64,000 nt of DNA from an uncultured Dehalococcoidia bacterium (lineage in GTDB: Bacteria; Chloroflexota; Dehalococcoidia; Lucifugimonadales; CATQGZ01): positions 930,001-994,000 of the forward strand of contig OY282365.1 of NCBI GenBank assembly GCA_958295685.1, written 5' to 3'. The position numbers and the translations under genes were made by a program. Positions 15,745 to 23,433 of this stretch are shown here, piece after piece. Below the pieces are notes generated by a model that saw nothing but the letters and a program-made list of their open reading frames with translations, was not told the origin of the DNA and did no database searches. Position 1 is the first letter of the stretch; every line of letters starts with the position of its first letter.

Positions 15745-17652
15745 TTGGTCGCCGCCGTGCTCCGATTCTACGACCTCGGCGGCAACTCCATATGGCTCGA
15801 CGAGGCCGTAGCCGCCAACAACGCTAGGGGCACATTCTGGGAAGCCGTCCAGAACACGCGCCACTCCAACTCGTCTCCCATACTCTACCCGCTCGTCCTG
15901 TGGATGGTGCAGAAAGTGGAGAGCTCGGCGTTCACCGTCCGCATGGTGCCGGCTGCCGCGAGCCTTGCCACCGTTGCGGCGCTCCTCTTCCTGATGCCTC
16001 GCGTCGGCGTCAGCCGATGGGCCGCGTTCACAGCCGGACTGCTAGCCACAGTCTCGGCCGAAGCGATACGCCATGCCCAAGATGCGCGGGAATACTCCAT
16101 CGACGCACTCGTGGCTGTGCTGATGACAGCCGGCATGATCTCGCACCTCCAGCGGAGAAAAATGGGGGGGGGCACGAACGTTCTTCTTTGCGCGTCGCTG
16201 TTCGTCGCGCCGTTGGTGCAGTACGGCCTTGTCCTCTTCGGCATAGCCGTATTGGGGACTATCGCGATTGTAGAAGCAGTCGATACATGGAGATGCCGTG
16301 CCACGCTGCGGGAGAGCTGGGACCGGAGCAAATTGCGGAGCATGGCATGGCCCGCCGCGTCCTTCACCGCCGGATGCGCGATAAGCGGCGTGGCGACCGT
16401 GCGCTATCAGTATCAGACAGGGGGCTTTGGCGCAGACTCTTATCTGGCGAGCGGCTACTACTCGGGCGGATATGGCGACGTGCTGTCCATCCTCGAGTTC
16501 GTCCTTCCCCGAACGTGGCAGCTGTTCGTCACTCATCTGCCGAAAGTACTTGCTCTCGACTTCATCCCAGCCTTCCGAACGATGCCCGACACCTATGTGC
16601 CGGAGGTCTTTGTGATATTCGCCTTCGCAGGACTGGGCGCGTTCATTGTCGCGTCGATCAGAAGGGCTCGATTAGACACGATCACGATCCTGTTCATGCT
16701 CTCCACCACGATCTTGATTTGCGCGGCGATGCTGCGAATATATCCCTATGTCGGCCGGCATGCTCTCCATCTCACCCCTGTCATATTCCTCACCCTCGGC
16801 AGCATGATCCACTGGATGACGTCAGACTGGGCCTGGGCCCGACGTCGTGAATGGCTGTCCAATGGGGGAATGGCGCTGTTGGCGGGTCTCATCATTCTCG
16901 GCGGAGTAATCGCTATCAGAGACCGCGAGCCATATCTGGAATACGAGAACCTCAACAGCGTCCTATCCGCTCTGGAAGAGCGCGAACGGCAAGGGGACGT
17001 GGTGTATGTATCCCGTGGAGCGCACGCGGCTATGCGGTTCTATCGCGGCCAAAAGCCGAGTAACCACTGGTACGGAGATTGCCGATACCTCGCGACCATC
17101 GAAGAATGCGTCGGGGACATACTCGAAGCGCAGACTCTGCCCACAAATAGGCTCTGGGTAGTATTCAGCCATTGGAAAGGGGCAGACCTCGAGCTGCTGG
17201 AAGAACTCCTAGACGGGATTCGGGTGGAGCACGTCGTCGACGCGGACCTCTCCGACTTATATCTGCTGGAAGCGCCCAACCTGCTCGATCTGCTCTCCAG
17301 GCCGTTGGGCAGCCTCGAGGAAGAAGGCGGCCTCATTATCAACTCCGACTTCGACGTGTATCTCAGCGGCGACCGCTTGACCTACGTCAGGGAGCCGTGC
17401 AGCCCCGAGGACGTCGAAGAGAGGTTCTTCCTGCATATAGTCCCGGCGGACGCGAGGGACATTCCGGCCGATAGCAGACGATACGGCTACCACAACCTCG
17501 ATTTCCATCTCCAGTCGTTCGGCACGATGTCCGACGAGAAGTGCGTAGCAGTCCGCGGCCTCCCAGCATACGGGATCGACCGCATATCGACCGGCCAGTT
17601 CACCTGGCGCCAGGGGCGGTCCTGGGAGGCCGAATACCGGTTCGACGAATAG
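15745..17652 (+). CDS. Membrane glycosyltransferase-like protein (GT-C / ArnT-PMT type)
   Basis: A protein of 635 residues or slightly more. The frame stays open upstream of the TTG at 15745, adding residues such as LYQGACICLLLVAAVLRFYDL that complete the first transmembrane helix, so the true start is probably 60-150 nt upstream but no good ATG/GTG is seen. GGNSIWLDEA near the N-terminus gives the acidic loop motif of GT-C enzymes, and ARHAQDAREYSI-like residues follow. About 9-11 hydrophobic helices fill the first 400 residues. The C-terminal 200 residues are a soluble, presumably extracytoplasmic domain. Transfer of a sugar from a lipid carrier is the family role; donor and acceptor are unknown. 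Confidence 0.75.
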   Translation: MVAAVLRFYDLGGNSIWLDEAVAANNARGTFWEAVQNTRHSNSSPILYPLVLWMVQKVESSAFTVRMVPAAASLATVAALLFLMPRVGVSRWAAFTAGLLATVSAEAIRHAQDAREYSIDALVAVLMTAGMISHLQRRKMGGGTNVLLCASLFVAPLVQYGLVLFGIAVLGTIAIVEAVDTWRCRATLRESWDRSKLRSMAWPAASFTAGCAISGVATVRYQYQTGGFGADSYLASGYYSGGYGDVLSILEFVLPRTWQLFVTHLPKVLALDFIPAFRTMPDTYVPEVFVIFAFAGLGAFIVASIRRARLDTITILFMLSTTILICAAMLRIYPYVGRHALHLTPVIFLTLGSMIHWMTSDWAWARRREWLSNGGMALLAGLIILGGVIAIRDREPYLEYENLNSVLSALEERERQGDVVYVSRGAHAAMRFYRGQKPSNHWYGDCRYLATIEECVGDILEAQTLPTNRLWVVFSHWKGADLELLEELLDGIRVEHVVDADLSDLYLLEAPNLLDLLSRPLGSLEEEGGLIINSDFDVYLSGDRLTYVREPCSPEDVEERFFLHIVPADARDIPADSRRYGYHNLDFHLQSFGTMSDEKCVAVRGLPAYGIDRISTGQFTWRQGRSWEAEYRFDE

Positions 17653-17750
17653 ATGCGAATGGCGGTATGACCATCGAACAACCCAACGTGTAGTCGGCCC
17701 CCTGAATTCCCCACGCCTCCCAATCCTGAGAATCCTGATTCAGACAACCC

Positions 17751-17779
17751 TTGACAACCCCGAACCGCTGTGCTAGAGT
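17751..17779 (+). promoter_or_regulatory. Sigma-70-type promoter of element A2
   Basis: TTGACA at 17751-17756, a 17-nt spacer and TAGAGT at 17774-17779. The spacer is the same as in A1. Confidence 0.75.
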
Positions 17780-17845
17780 TTGCCCATGACACAGCCGCCT
17801 CTCTCCACAAACCGCCCGCAGAACTCCCCAAGCGCCCGGATGACC

Positions 17846-17937
17846 TGTCGCATAGGTGTCGCACAAGTGTCGCATAGGTGTCGCATAGGTGTCGCATAGG
17901 TGTCGCATAAGTGTCGCATAGTGTCGCGTAGTGTCAG
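17846..17937 (+). repeat. Array A2: nine TGTCGCATAGG-type units
   Basis: TGTC starts at 17846, 17857, 17868, 17879, 17890, 17901, 17912, 17922 and 17932, a period of 11 falling to 10 at the end. Most units read TGTCGCATAGG or TGTCGCATAAG. The last unit before the core is TGTCAGC. Confidence 0.9.
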
Positions 17938-18284
17938 CCAAAATCGGCCCTCTCAGCTACGGAGTGGCTGCGAAATACCCGCAAATGCGACACTTTCGCA
18001 AAATTTCCCGCCGCCGCCGAGCCCCGGAGGCCCCGGACGCAAGGACCGGCGCGTCGCCCCAGTCAACCAGGAGGTCTATCGGCAGGGATGCGCCTATGAG
18101 TTGGCCGAGCGCCGTCTGCTGACTCTGGATAACAAGCTGACACGAGCCAGGCCGAAGAGTCTGCGGTCGGTGAGGTCGCGTGCCAGGACGGTGGTGACCG
18201 AGTCGAGACACCTTCTTCATAAATGCCTACTAATCTGGGACAGGTTCGCGTGCGGATTGAAAGATGCGCGAGCGCGGCGGGATG

Positions 18285-18293
18285 TGTTATAAT
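18285..18293 (+). promoter_or_regulatory. Extended -10 promoter of the RRM gene
   Basis: TGTTATAAT (TG-n-TATAAT) at 18285-18293 without a good -35 box, about 120 nt before the RRM start. It gives the gene a second possible promoter beside element A2. Confidence 0.5.
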
Positions 18294-18411
18294 CGTCTCT
18301 GACTCCAAGACCCGGTTGCAAAGTCCCCGCTTCCTGCGTCCCTGTTTCCAACAACAAACAACGCATGCGGCACTTGCCAAGGATGAGGAGATTCTCAAAG
18401 AGGGAAGTCGC

Positions 18412-18714
18412 ATGAACATATACGTAGGCAATCTACCGTTCCAGACCACAGAGGAAGAGCTGCATGTTGCGTTCGCCGAGTACGGCAACGTGACGTCCGC
18501 CAGGATCATCACCGACCGAATGTCCGGCCGCTCGCGCGGGTTTGGCTTCGTGGAGATGTCCGACAACAACGAAGCCGAGGCTGCCATCAGGGCGCTGAAC
18601 GGCAAGAGCATTGACGGACGCACCCTCACGGTCAACGAGGCCCGGCCTAGGGAGAATCGTGAGAGCCGTTGGAGCGGAGGCGGAGGCGGTTCCGGCGGTT
18701 CCTACCGCGGCTAG
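18412..18714 (+). CDS. RRM-domain RNA-binding protein
   Basis: A 100-residue protein starting at ATG 18412 after AGAGGGAAG. One RNA-recognition motif covers residues 1-80: RNP2 is IYVGNL at 2-7 and RNP1 is RGFGFVEM near 41-48, with VNEARP closing the fold. The tail is rich in Gly, Ser and Arg, like the bacterial glycine-rich Rbp proteins that are often cold-induced. It acts on RNA in the cytoplasm. Its long upstream region carries leader element A2, so post-transcriptional autoregulation is possible but unproved. Confidence 0.93.
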   Translation: MNIYVGNLPFQTTEEELHVAFAEYGNVTSARIITDRMSGRSRGFGFVEMSDNNEAEAAIRALNGKSIDGRTLTVNEARPRENRESRWSGGGGGSGGSYRG

Positions 18715-18725
18715 TCGGACCTGTC

Positions 18726-18877
18726 AGCCCTCGATCCGCTCATCGCGGATGCGGGCTGCGCCGACCTCCACAGGCGGCCGAGCGCCGTCACGGGCCTGAA
18801 CGATTAGTTAGGGCGGGCCGCGCTTACCGCGGACCCGATACCCCCAAGCCGCGGATGCGGTCAGCCCGCATCCGCGG
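18726..18877. terminator. Hairpins between convergent RRM and DUF6295-like genes
   Basis: Two GC-rich hairpins fill the convergent gap. The first is AGCCC..GATCCGC / GCGGAT..GGGCT at about 18726-18757. The second is a perfect 11-bp stem, CCGCGGATGCG (18849-18859) with CGCATCCGCGG (18867-18877); its loop contains the stop codon of the minus-strand gene. Neither has a clear T-tract. They probably serve both transcripts. Confidence 0.5.
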
Positions 18878-19130
18878 GGGTTACGCCGGCGCGCTGGAGC
18901 GCGGTCTGGATGGCGTGCGCCAGCGCCAGGCCGGACTCGGAGGAGAGCTCGACGGCAACCCTCGCCCCCGGACCCTGCGCCTCGTTCACGAAGTCGATGT
19001 TGAGAGCGTGGTCGAGCGGAGCGTGGGTCGGATGGTCGAACGAAACGTTGACGCGGCTGACGGGGAACCATCCATCCACGCCCTTGCCGCTCCCGGATAT
19101 TCCGGCCCTCTCGACTATCATCGTGCACAT
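18861..19130 (-). CDS. DUF6295-like small protein
   Basis: 89 residues from ATG 19130, preceded by GAGGAGAGAGG. An upstream in-frame start would add a low-complexity Arg/Pro stretch that overlaps the GNAT gene and is unlikely. The protein begins MCTMIVERAGISGSGKGVDG, then SRVNVSFDHPTHAPLDHALN and a VNEAQGPGARVAVEL stretch, which I recognise as the pattern of a conserved bacterial family of unknown function (DUF6295). The conserved His and Asp residues in FDHPTHAPLDH could bind a metal. Same strand as the acetyltransferase and hydrolase behind it. Confidence 0.75.
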   Translation of the reverse strand: MCTMIVERAGISGSGKGVDGWFPVSRVNVSFDHPTHAPLDHALNIDFVNEAQGPGARVAVELSSESGLALAHAIQTALQRAGVTPADAG

Positions 19131-19156
19131 AGCCTCTCTCCTCTCGCAGCGGCTTG

Positions 19157-19654
19157 TCAGACCAGCCTCGTCACCTGGCGGCACACGAGGTCGGAGCCCG
19201 GACGAAGCGGCTGGGTCTCGTTCGTCAACTCGAACCCGAGTTTCCGGAATAATCGGGCCGCCCTCCAATTCTCGCTGTTGAACCACGCCGACACGCGCTC
19301 GAATCCGCAGTCACCGGCCCATGAGAGCAGGCAAGCGGCCAACTCTCCAGCGACGGAACCGCCCCGATGGGCCGGGGCGACCCAGACCTGGACCATCACC
19401 CCATGCCTCTCACTCTCTGGATCCGCGTAGAGGGCGGCTATCCCAACAGGCCGACCGTCGGAAAACGCGATGAATATGGCCCGATCCGACCCCGCGGAGG
19501 CGCCGTCGGCCCGACTGTTCCAATCGTCCGCGCTCCGGCCGTTCGCCGCCTCGAAAGTCTCTGAGAACGCGTCAGGGGAGTCCAACAACGCGGCGAGTCT
19601 GATGCTCCTGTAGAGCGGGCCCTCGTGAAGACCTATCCGTCTGACCGAGAACAA
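19157..19654 (-). CDS. GNAT family N-acetyltransferase
   Basis: A 165-residue GNAT fold protein (TTG start at 19654). The acetyl-CoA loop is the VWVAPAHRGGSVAGELAA region near 95-110, replacing the usual QxxGxG by HRGGSVAG. The C-terminal WFNSENWRAARLFRKLGFE is the typical strand-helix of the family. Acceptor unknown. It starts 8 nt after the end of the dienelactone hydrolase gene and is probably co-transcribed with it. Confidence 0.85.
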   Translation of the reverse strand: MFSVRRIGLHEGPLYRSIRLAALLDSPDAFSETFEAANGRSADDWNSRADGASAGSDRAIFIAFSDGRPVGIAALYADPESERHGVMVQVWVAPAHRGGSVAGELAACLLSWAGDCGFERVSAWFNSENWRAARLFRKLGFELTNETQPLRPGSDLVCRQVTRLV

Positions 19655-19662
19655 GTCCCGGC

Positions 19663-20427
19663 CTACACAGACGCAGCCAGATGCTCGCCGAAGAACCGGA
19701 AAATCCTGGCCCAGCCATCCATAGCCTGCTCAGGCCTGTATGAGGGCCTCTGGTAGTAGAAGAAGCCGTGTCCCGCGTCCGGGTACATGTGGAACTCGTA
19801 GCTCTTGCCATGCCTCTTCAACTCCCGCTCGTGCATCGCGACCTGGTCGGGCGTTGGGCTGTCGTCGTCCTCACCGAACAGACCGAGCAGCGGGCACGAG
19901 AGGCCGCCGGTATAGTCGATCGGGGCGACAGGCTGAGCATGAGTCAGAGCGGCCTTCTCCATGACGACATTCCCTCCCCAGCAGTCGACGGCAGCGTCGA
20001 AGCCCTCGATTCGGGACGCCGCCAGGACTGTGTGACGCCCGCCTGAGCACGTTCCGATCACGCCCACCCTGCCGTTGACGTACGGAAGAGACCGGAGGTG
20101 CTTCATCGATCCCTCCACGTCTCCCATCGCCTGATCGTCCGGGACACCGCCCTCCGCCCTCACCATGGCCGCGACGTCCTCAGGGTCGCCGTGTCCCGAG
20201 CGGAAGTAGAGATTCGGAGAGATGGAGACGTAGCCATGATGAGCGAATCTCCTGGCCGCCTCTCTGTACCACTCGTCCCAGCCGGGAAGGTGGTGGATCA
20301 GGACGACGCCCGGGAACGGCCCAGCTCCCAGCGGCCTCGCCAGATAGGCATTGATGACGTCGCCGTCGTGGCCGCGGAGCGTGGTCGTCTCCGCAAGCAT
20401 CCCTTCGTACATGTCCGTCGTGTACAT
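19663..20427 (-). CDS. Dienelactone hydrolase family alpha/beta hydrolase
   Basis: 254 residues from ATG 20427 (GGGAGGAA upstream). The frame runs on upstream but that part has no family similarity. Features: VVLIHHLPGWDEW (oxyanion region), nucleophile motif GTCSGGRH with a serine at the usual cysteine/serine elbow (G-x-C-S-G-G), FGEDDDSPT (Asp) and DAGHGFFYYQRPSY (His). Dienelactone hydrolase relatives hydrolyse lactones or esters in the cytoplasm. The first 15 residues resemble the polyketide/carboxymethylenebutenolidase-like subgroup. Confidence 0.88.
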   Translation of the reverse strand: MYTTDMYEGMLAETTTLRGHDGDVINAYLARPLGAGPFPGVVLIHHLPGWDEWYREAARRFAHHGYVSISPNLYFRSGHGDPEDVAAMVRAEGGVPDDQAMGDVEGSMKHLRSLPYVNGRVGVIGTCSGGRHTVLAASRIEGFDAAVDCWGGNVVMEKAALTHAQPVAPIDYTGGLSCPLLGLFGEDDDSPTPDQVAMHERELKRHGKSYEFHMYPDAGHGFFYYQRPSYRPEQAMDGWARIFRFFGEHLAASV

Positions 20428-20557
20428 GAGCAGGTTCCTCCCGACGTAGGCGCACGCGATTGGTGCGGTTCGTTCAGCCAAGCGTAATCTACACCCATCC
20501 GCACAGTTCGACAACCGCTCGGGGGAAGATTCACGATCCCGAGGGTCGAAAAAGGAC

Positions 20558-20587
20558 TTGACACTTTTCAGACTTTTATTGAACAAT
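20558..20587 (+). promoter_or_regulatory. Possible promoter in the 20428-20811 gap
   Basis: TTGACA at 20558-20563, an 18-nt AT-rich spacer and AACAAT at 20582-20587. The -10 is poor. It would serve the zinc-ribbon gene at 20812. Nothing else recognisable is seen in this 380-bp gap. Confidence 0.35.
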
Positions 20588-20811
20588 GCACCGGTGCTGT
20601 TCGAGAAAGTGTCGACGGCGCCCAAAGGTCGACGACGGCACCGCTCGGCAGCCCCGGAGTCGCTATCGCGATCCGCAACCGTGCGGCACTGGGCGAATCG
20701 TCCGCGCCCATGCCGGGAGCCAGGGGCAGGCCCTGCGACCACACGCACGGCCGCGCAGCGCGAGCGCGAACCATGTCTGAGCAGGCATCTTACTTGTAAG
20801 AAAGGAGCAGC

Positions 20812-21285
20812 ATGGTCACAACCGCCCTGAAACCCGCCGTCGAGCAGTTCCAGCCGCAGAAGGAGGCGGCCCGGCGCCATACAGGCGAAGGAGCCGGTCC
20901 CCGCCTGAAGCCCGTCTGTCCCAAGTGCGGAGACCGCCTCTTTATCGGCTACCACGAGCCGGAGTGTCTACAGTGCGGCTGGGTCGATTACACATACCAG
21001 GCGCCCGTCAAGGAGCAGAGGAGCATCCTCGGGACTGCAACACGCTACGTCCTCAGATACGTCGGCGAGTTCCAGTCACTGGTGGATACACTCGCGCACG
21101 TGGAGGTGGTCAGAGAGCGCAGCCGCGCCGTCTACCAGGTCGCCTGCCCGTTCTGCACGAAGCGGATGACGCAGACCTCGCTATCCGGAAGGCGCCGCGA
21201 GGTCCGCGAGCAGCGGTACGAGTGCGGTCTCGGCCACCGCGTATCGCTCACGCACGCCAAGGGCGGCTTCCCGGGCTGGAAGTAG
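20812..21285 (+). CDS. Zinc-ribbon hypothetical protein
   Basis: A 157-residue protein of unknown function (ATG 20812 after GAAAGGAGCAGC). It has a clear zinc ribbon, CPKCG near 38-42 with CLQCG near 57-61, and a second possible metal site made of CPFC near 117-120 and YECGLGH near 139-145. The middle part is helical and basic. The sequence suggests a nucleic-acid or protein adaptor; no family name can be given. Confidence 0.7.
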   Translation: MVTTALKPAVEQFQPQKEAARRHTGEGAGPRLKPVCPKCGDRLFIGYHEPECLQCGWVDYTYQAPVKEQRSILGTATRYVLRYVGEFQSLVDTLAHVEVVRERSRAVYQVACPFCTKRMTQTSLSGRRREVREQRYECGLGHRVSLTHAKGGFPGWK

Positions 21286-21347
21286 CGTAGCGCGCCTCAG
21301 GGCCGACGCGCGCTTCCTTCCAAGAGAGAATCTACGGCCTCCGTCGT

Positions 21348-21680
21348 ATGACCTCAATCGACGTGACCATAGACCTCGACGGCATAAGGGTCGCCCAACA
21401 CGACGTGAACGATCTGTCCCGACAGTGGCGCCACGTCATGTCCAACGTCGAATATCCGCCGCCGGCCGCGGCAATGAGGTTGCTGAGCGCCCTGGTCATG
21501 GCATACCTCCGCGGCCGGGGCTGCCACATGAATGACCGGGAGGGCCTCGAAAGGCATACGGATAAAGCCAAGGCGCTGATCCAGGCGGTGGCGGAGGGCG
21601 CAGCCCAGCGCTTCGACGACATGGACCGCTTCGCAGACGGCGTGAACGGCTGCCTGGAGTCGGCTCACAAGGCGCGGTGA
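21348..21680 (+). CDS. Small hypothetical protein
   Basis: A 110-residue, mostly helical protein (ATG 21348, no clear ribosome-binding site). It contains a repeated Asp pattern at the start (SIDVTIDLDGIRV) and a long amphipathic helix after residue 40. It lies alone between the zinc-ribbon protein and thyX. Codon use and GC3 match the neighbours, so it is probably real. No recognised domain. Confidence 0.55.
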   Translation: MTSIDVTIDLDGIRVAQHDVNDLSRQWRHVMSNVEYPPPAAAMRLLSALVMAYLRGRGCHMNDREGLERHTDKAKALIQAVAEGAAQRFDDMDRFADGVNGCLESAHKAR

Positions 21681-21726
21681 GACTGTCGCGCGACCCGATT
21701 CCCGGCCCTCACCTGCGCCGAGGTTC

Positions 21727-22530
21727 CTAGACCTTCGAGTACATGGGCGCAGCAGTCCGGGTACCGTCGGGCATCTCGTCCACGGAGAAGTCCCCGAATA
21801 ACAGCGGCGCCTCGCTCCGAAGGACGTCGAGCACCATCAGCGCCAGGCTGCGTATCTCCCAGTCCGCCGTCGCAGCGCCGCGCATCTCGACGAAGTGGCG
21901 CCAGGCGCGCACGTTGCCCGTCACGAATATCTTCGTCTCAGCCGCGTTCGGCAGAACCGCCCTGGCGGCCTGGCGTATGGCCTTCCGGCGGTCCCTCGCG
22001 GAATCGAACACGTCACGGGGCAGGCTCTTGTCCAGAGCGTCGGCCAGCCTGTCGTAACGCTCGCCCGCCTCGGCGGCCGCCTCCATGAATATGGCCCTCG
22101 CCTCATCGCCCGCGCCGCCCTCCCCTCTCTCAACGGCGGGCGGTATCACGAACGAGCCGTCCGACTCGTCCACGTACCGCTGCGACCTCTGACTGTAGGC
22201 GAAGCCCGCGCGGTGCCGCACCAGCTCGTGAGTGAGGCTTCTCGATACCCCAGTAAAGACGAACCCGTAGTTGACGTGCTCGAAGACGCTGCCGTCCTTC
22301 GACGACAACAGGTTATTGACGAAATCCCCAATGTCCCGCCTGCCACGGCCGTAGCTCATGTAGCAGAGCCGCGCCGATATCTCTATTACAGCCGCGGACT
22401 CGTCCGTCCCTGCCCTGATGCTCTCGGGGACCGGAGGGAGGCCCTCGTCTTCCAGGAACGCGGCCACCTGATCCCAGTCGACCGACGGACGACTGACCAG
22501 ATAGACCCTGGGTTGTGACAGGACGTTCAT
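21727..22530 (-). CDS. thyX: FAD-dependent thymidylate synthase
   Basis: 267 residues from ATG 22530 (GGAAGGAA upstream). A farther start would add 28 basic residues without similarity. The ThyX motif appears as RHRAGFAYSQRSQRY, one residue longer than the usual RHRxxSxxxxSxRY. CYMSYGR and the ITGNVRAWRHFVEMR-like region (VTGNVRAWRHFVEMR) that binds dUMP/FAD follow. It converts dUMP to dTMP with methylene-tetrahydrofolate and NADPH. It is divergent from nrdR-nrdJ, forming a deoxynucleotide cluster. Confidence 0.93.
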   Translation of the reverse strand: MNVLSQPRVYLVSRPSVDWDQVAAFLEDEGLPPVPESIRAGTDESAAVIEISARLCYMSYGRGRRDIGDFVNNLLSSKDGSVFEHVNYGFVFTGVSRSLTHELVRHRAGFAYSQRSQRYVDESDGSFVIPPAVERGEGGAGDEARAIFMEAAAEAGERYDRLADALDKSLPRDVFDSARDRRKAIRQAARAVLPNAAETKIFVTGNVRAWRHFVEMRGAATADWEIRSLALMVLDVLRSEAPLLFGDFSVDEMPDGTRTAAPMYSKV

Positions 22531-22744
22531 CGCGGCGGATTCCTTCCAGACCAGCATGGAACGCCGCCTCTTGACGCACCGATAACCCCGCGGCGGCGCG
22601 TGTGAGTGTAGCAACAGCCCTCGGCGTGGTCAATGCGGTGTAGAACGGAACGATTGGACATATCGGATCACCCCTCTAAGACGCTCGCGTGAAGAGCGCG
22701 GCGCCCGGAAATCCTCGAAAAATCAAGTTCCCCACTCTTGGAAA

Positions 22745-22760
22745 CCCCAACATCTGGTGT
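22745..22760 (+). promoter_or_regulatory. Candidate NrdR box upstream of nrdR
   Basis: CCCCAACATCTGGTGT matches about 11 of 16 positions of the published NrdR-box pattern (acaCwAtATaTwGtgt) and lies about 50 nt before nrdR. The usual second box about 31 nt away is not clear, so this is tentative. It would allow autoregulation and control of nrdJ. Confidence 0.35.
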
Positions 22761-22812
22761 TATCGTTGGTGTCCGGCGCGACAGGTTGTGCAATTTTCGG
22801 AACAGGACTTAG

Positions 22813-23433
22813 ATGCTCTGCCCGTTCTGCAGTCACAAAGAGACCAGAGTGATCGACTCCAGGGATGCCGCCGACGGCACGCGGCGAAGGCGGGAGTGCT
22901 TCCGCTGTGGTCTCCGGTTCACGACGTACGAGACGGCGCAGACGGGGTCTCTTCTGGTGGTCAAGAACGACGGCAGGCGTGAGGCATTCAGCGCAGACAA
23001 GCTGCGGGCAGGAATGGAGGCAGCCTGCGCCAAGCGGCCGATACCGATCGGGGCCATCGACAAGATGGCGGAGGACATAGAGGCACACGTATCGGAGAGC
23101 GGCCGCGCCGAGGCCCCGGCACGCCTCATCGGGGAGATGGCCATGGAGAAGCTGAAGAAGCTGGACAGGGTGGCCTATATCCGGTTCGCAAGCGTGTACC
23201 GCGACTTCAGGGACCTGGAGAGCTTCAGGGAGGAGATCGACTCACTGCTGGAGCCATCGATCGAGGCTGTGCCCAGCAACCAGCTTTCGTTACTAGAAGG
23301 AGAAGCCCCACCCACAACCCCGCGGCGGCGCGGGCGGGGACGGCCCAGGAAGACGCGCAGGACCCTGCCTGAACGACAGGGCAGCCCGCCCCAACCTTTA
23401 TCAGGAGACCCAGTAGATGCTGACCGAGAATAG
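22813..23433 (+). CDS. nrdR: Transcriptional repressor NrdR
   Basis: 206 residues. The N-terminal zinc ribbon MLCPFCSHKETRVIDSRDA with CFRCG is followed by RFTTYE and an ATP-cone domain (VVKNDGRREAFSADKLRAGM to YIRFASVYRDFRD). NrdR senses (d)ATP and represses ribonucleotide reductase genes. The usual length is about 150-160; here a tail of about 50 Pro/Arg-rich residues is added, ending inside nrdJ (17-nt overlap). The tail may simply bridge to the next start. Confidence 0.95.
   Translation: MLCPFCSHKETRVIDSRDAADGTRRRRECFRCGLRFTTYETAQTGSLLVVKNDGRREAFSADKLRAGMEAACAKRPIPIGAIDKMAEDIEAHVSESGRAEAPARLIGEMAMEKLKKLDRVAYIRFASVYRDFRDLESFREEIDSLLEPSIEAVPSNQLSLLEGEAPPTTPRRRGRGRPRKTRRTLPERQGSPPQPLSGDPVDADRE

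Larger units (their letters stand above)
17705..18020 (+). promoter_or_regulatory. Leader element A2 upstream of the RRM protein
   Basis: Reads rightwards: AATCCTGAGAATCCTGATTC, the promoter TTGACA-N17-TAGAGT, an ATGACACAGCCGCC leader, nine units, the core CTCTCAGCTACGGAGTGGC near 17950, one inverted unit (TGCGACA at 17986-17992) and the tail TTTCGCAAAATTT. The inverted unit matches these TGTCGCA units exactly, unlike A1 whose units and inverted copy are TGTCAGA. The next plus-strand gene is the RRM protein at 18412, about 400 nt away. Confidence 0.75.

Noticed and set aside
17787..17900. Small peptide starting MTQPPLSTNRPQ in A-type leaders (ATGACACAGCCGCC)
   Set aside because: Present in A2 and A3, but A1 has a 2-nt deletion that changes the frame, and the lengths differ (38, 23 and 18 codons). 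Could still be a leader peptide; not supported as a gene.
23200..23420. Cobalamin riboswitch for nrdJ
   Set aside because: nrdJ overlaps the end of nrdR, so there is no leader, and no B12-box-like sequence is seen.
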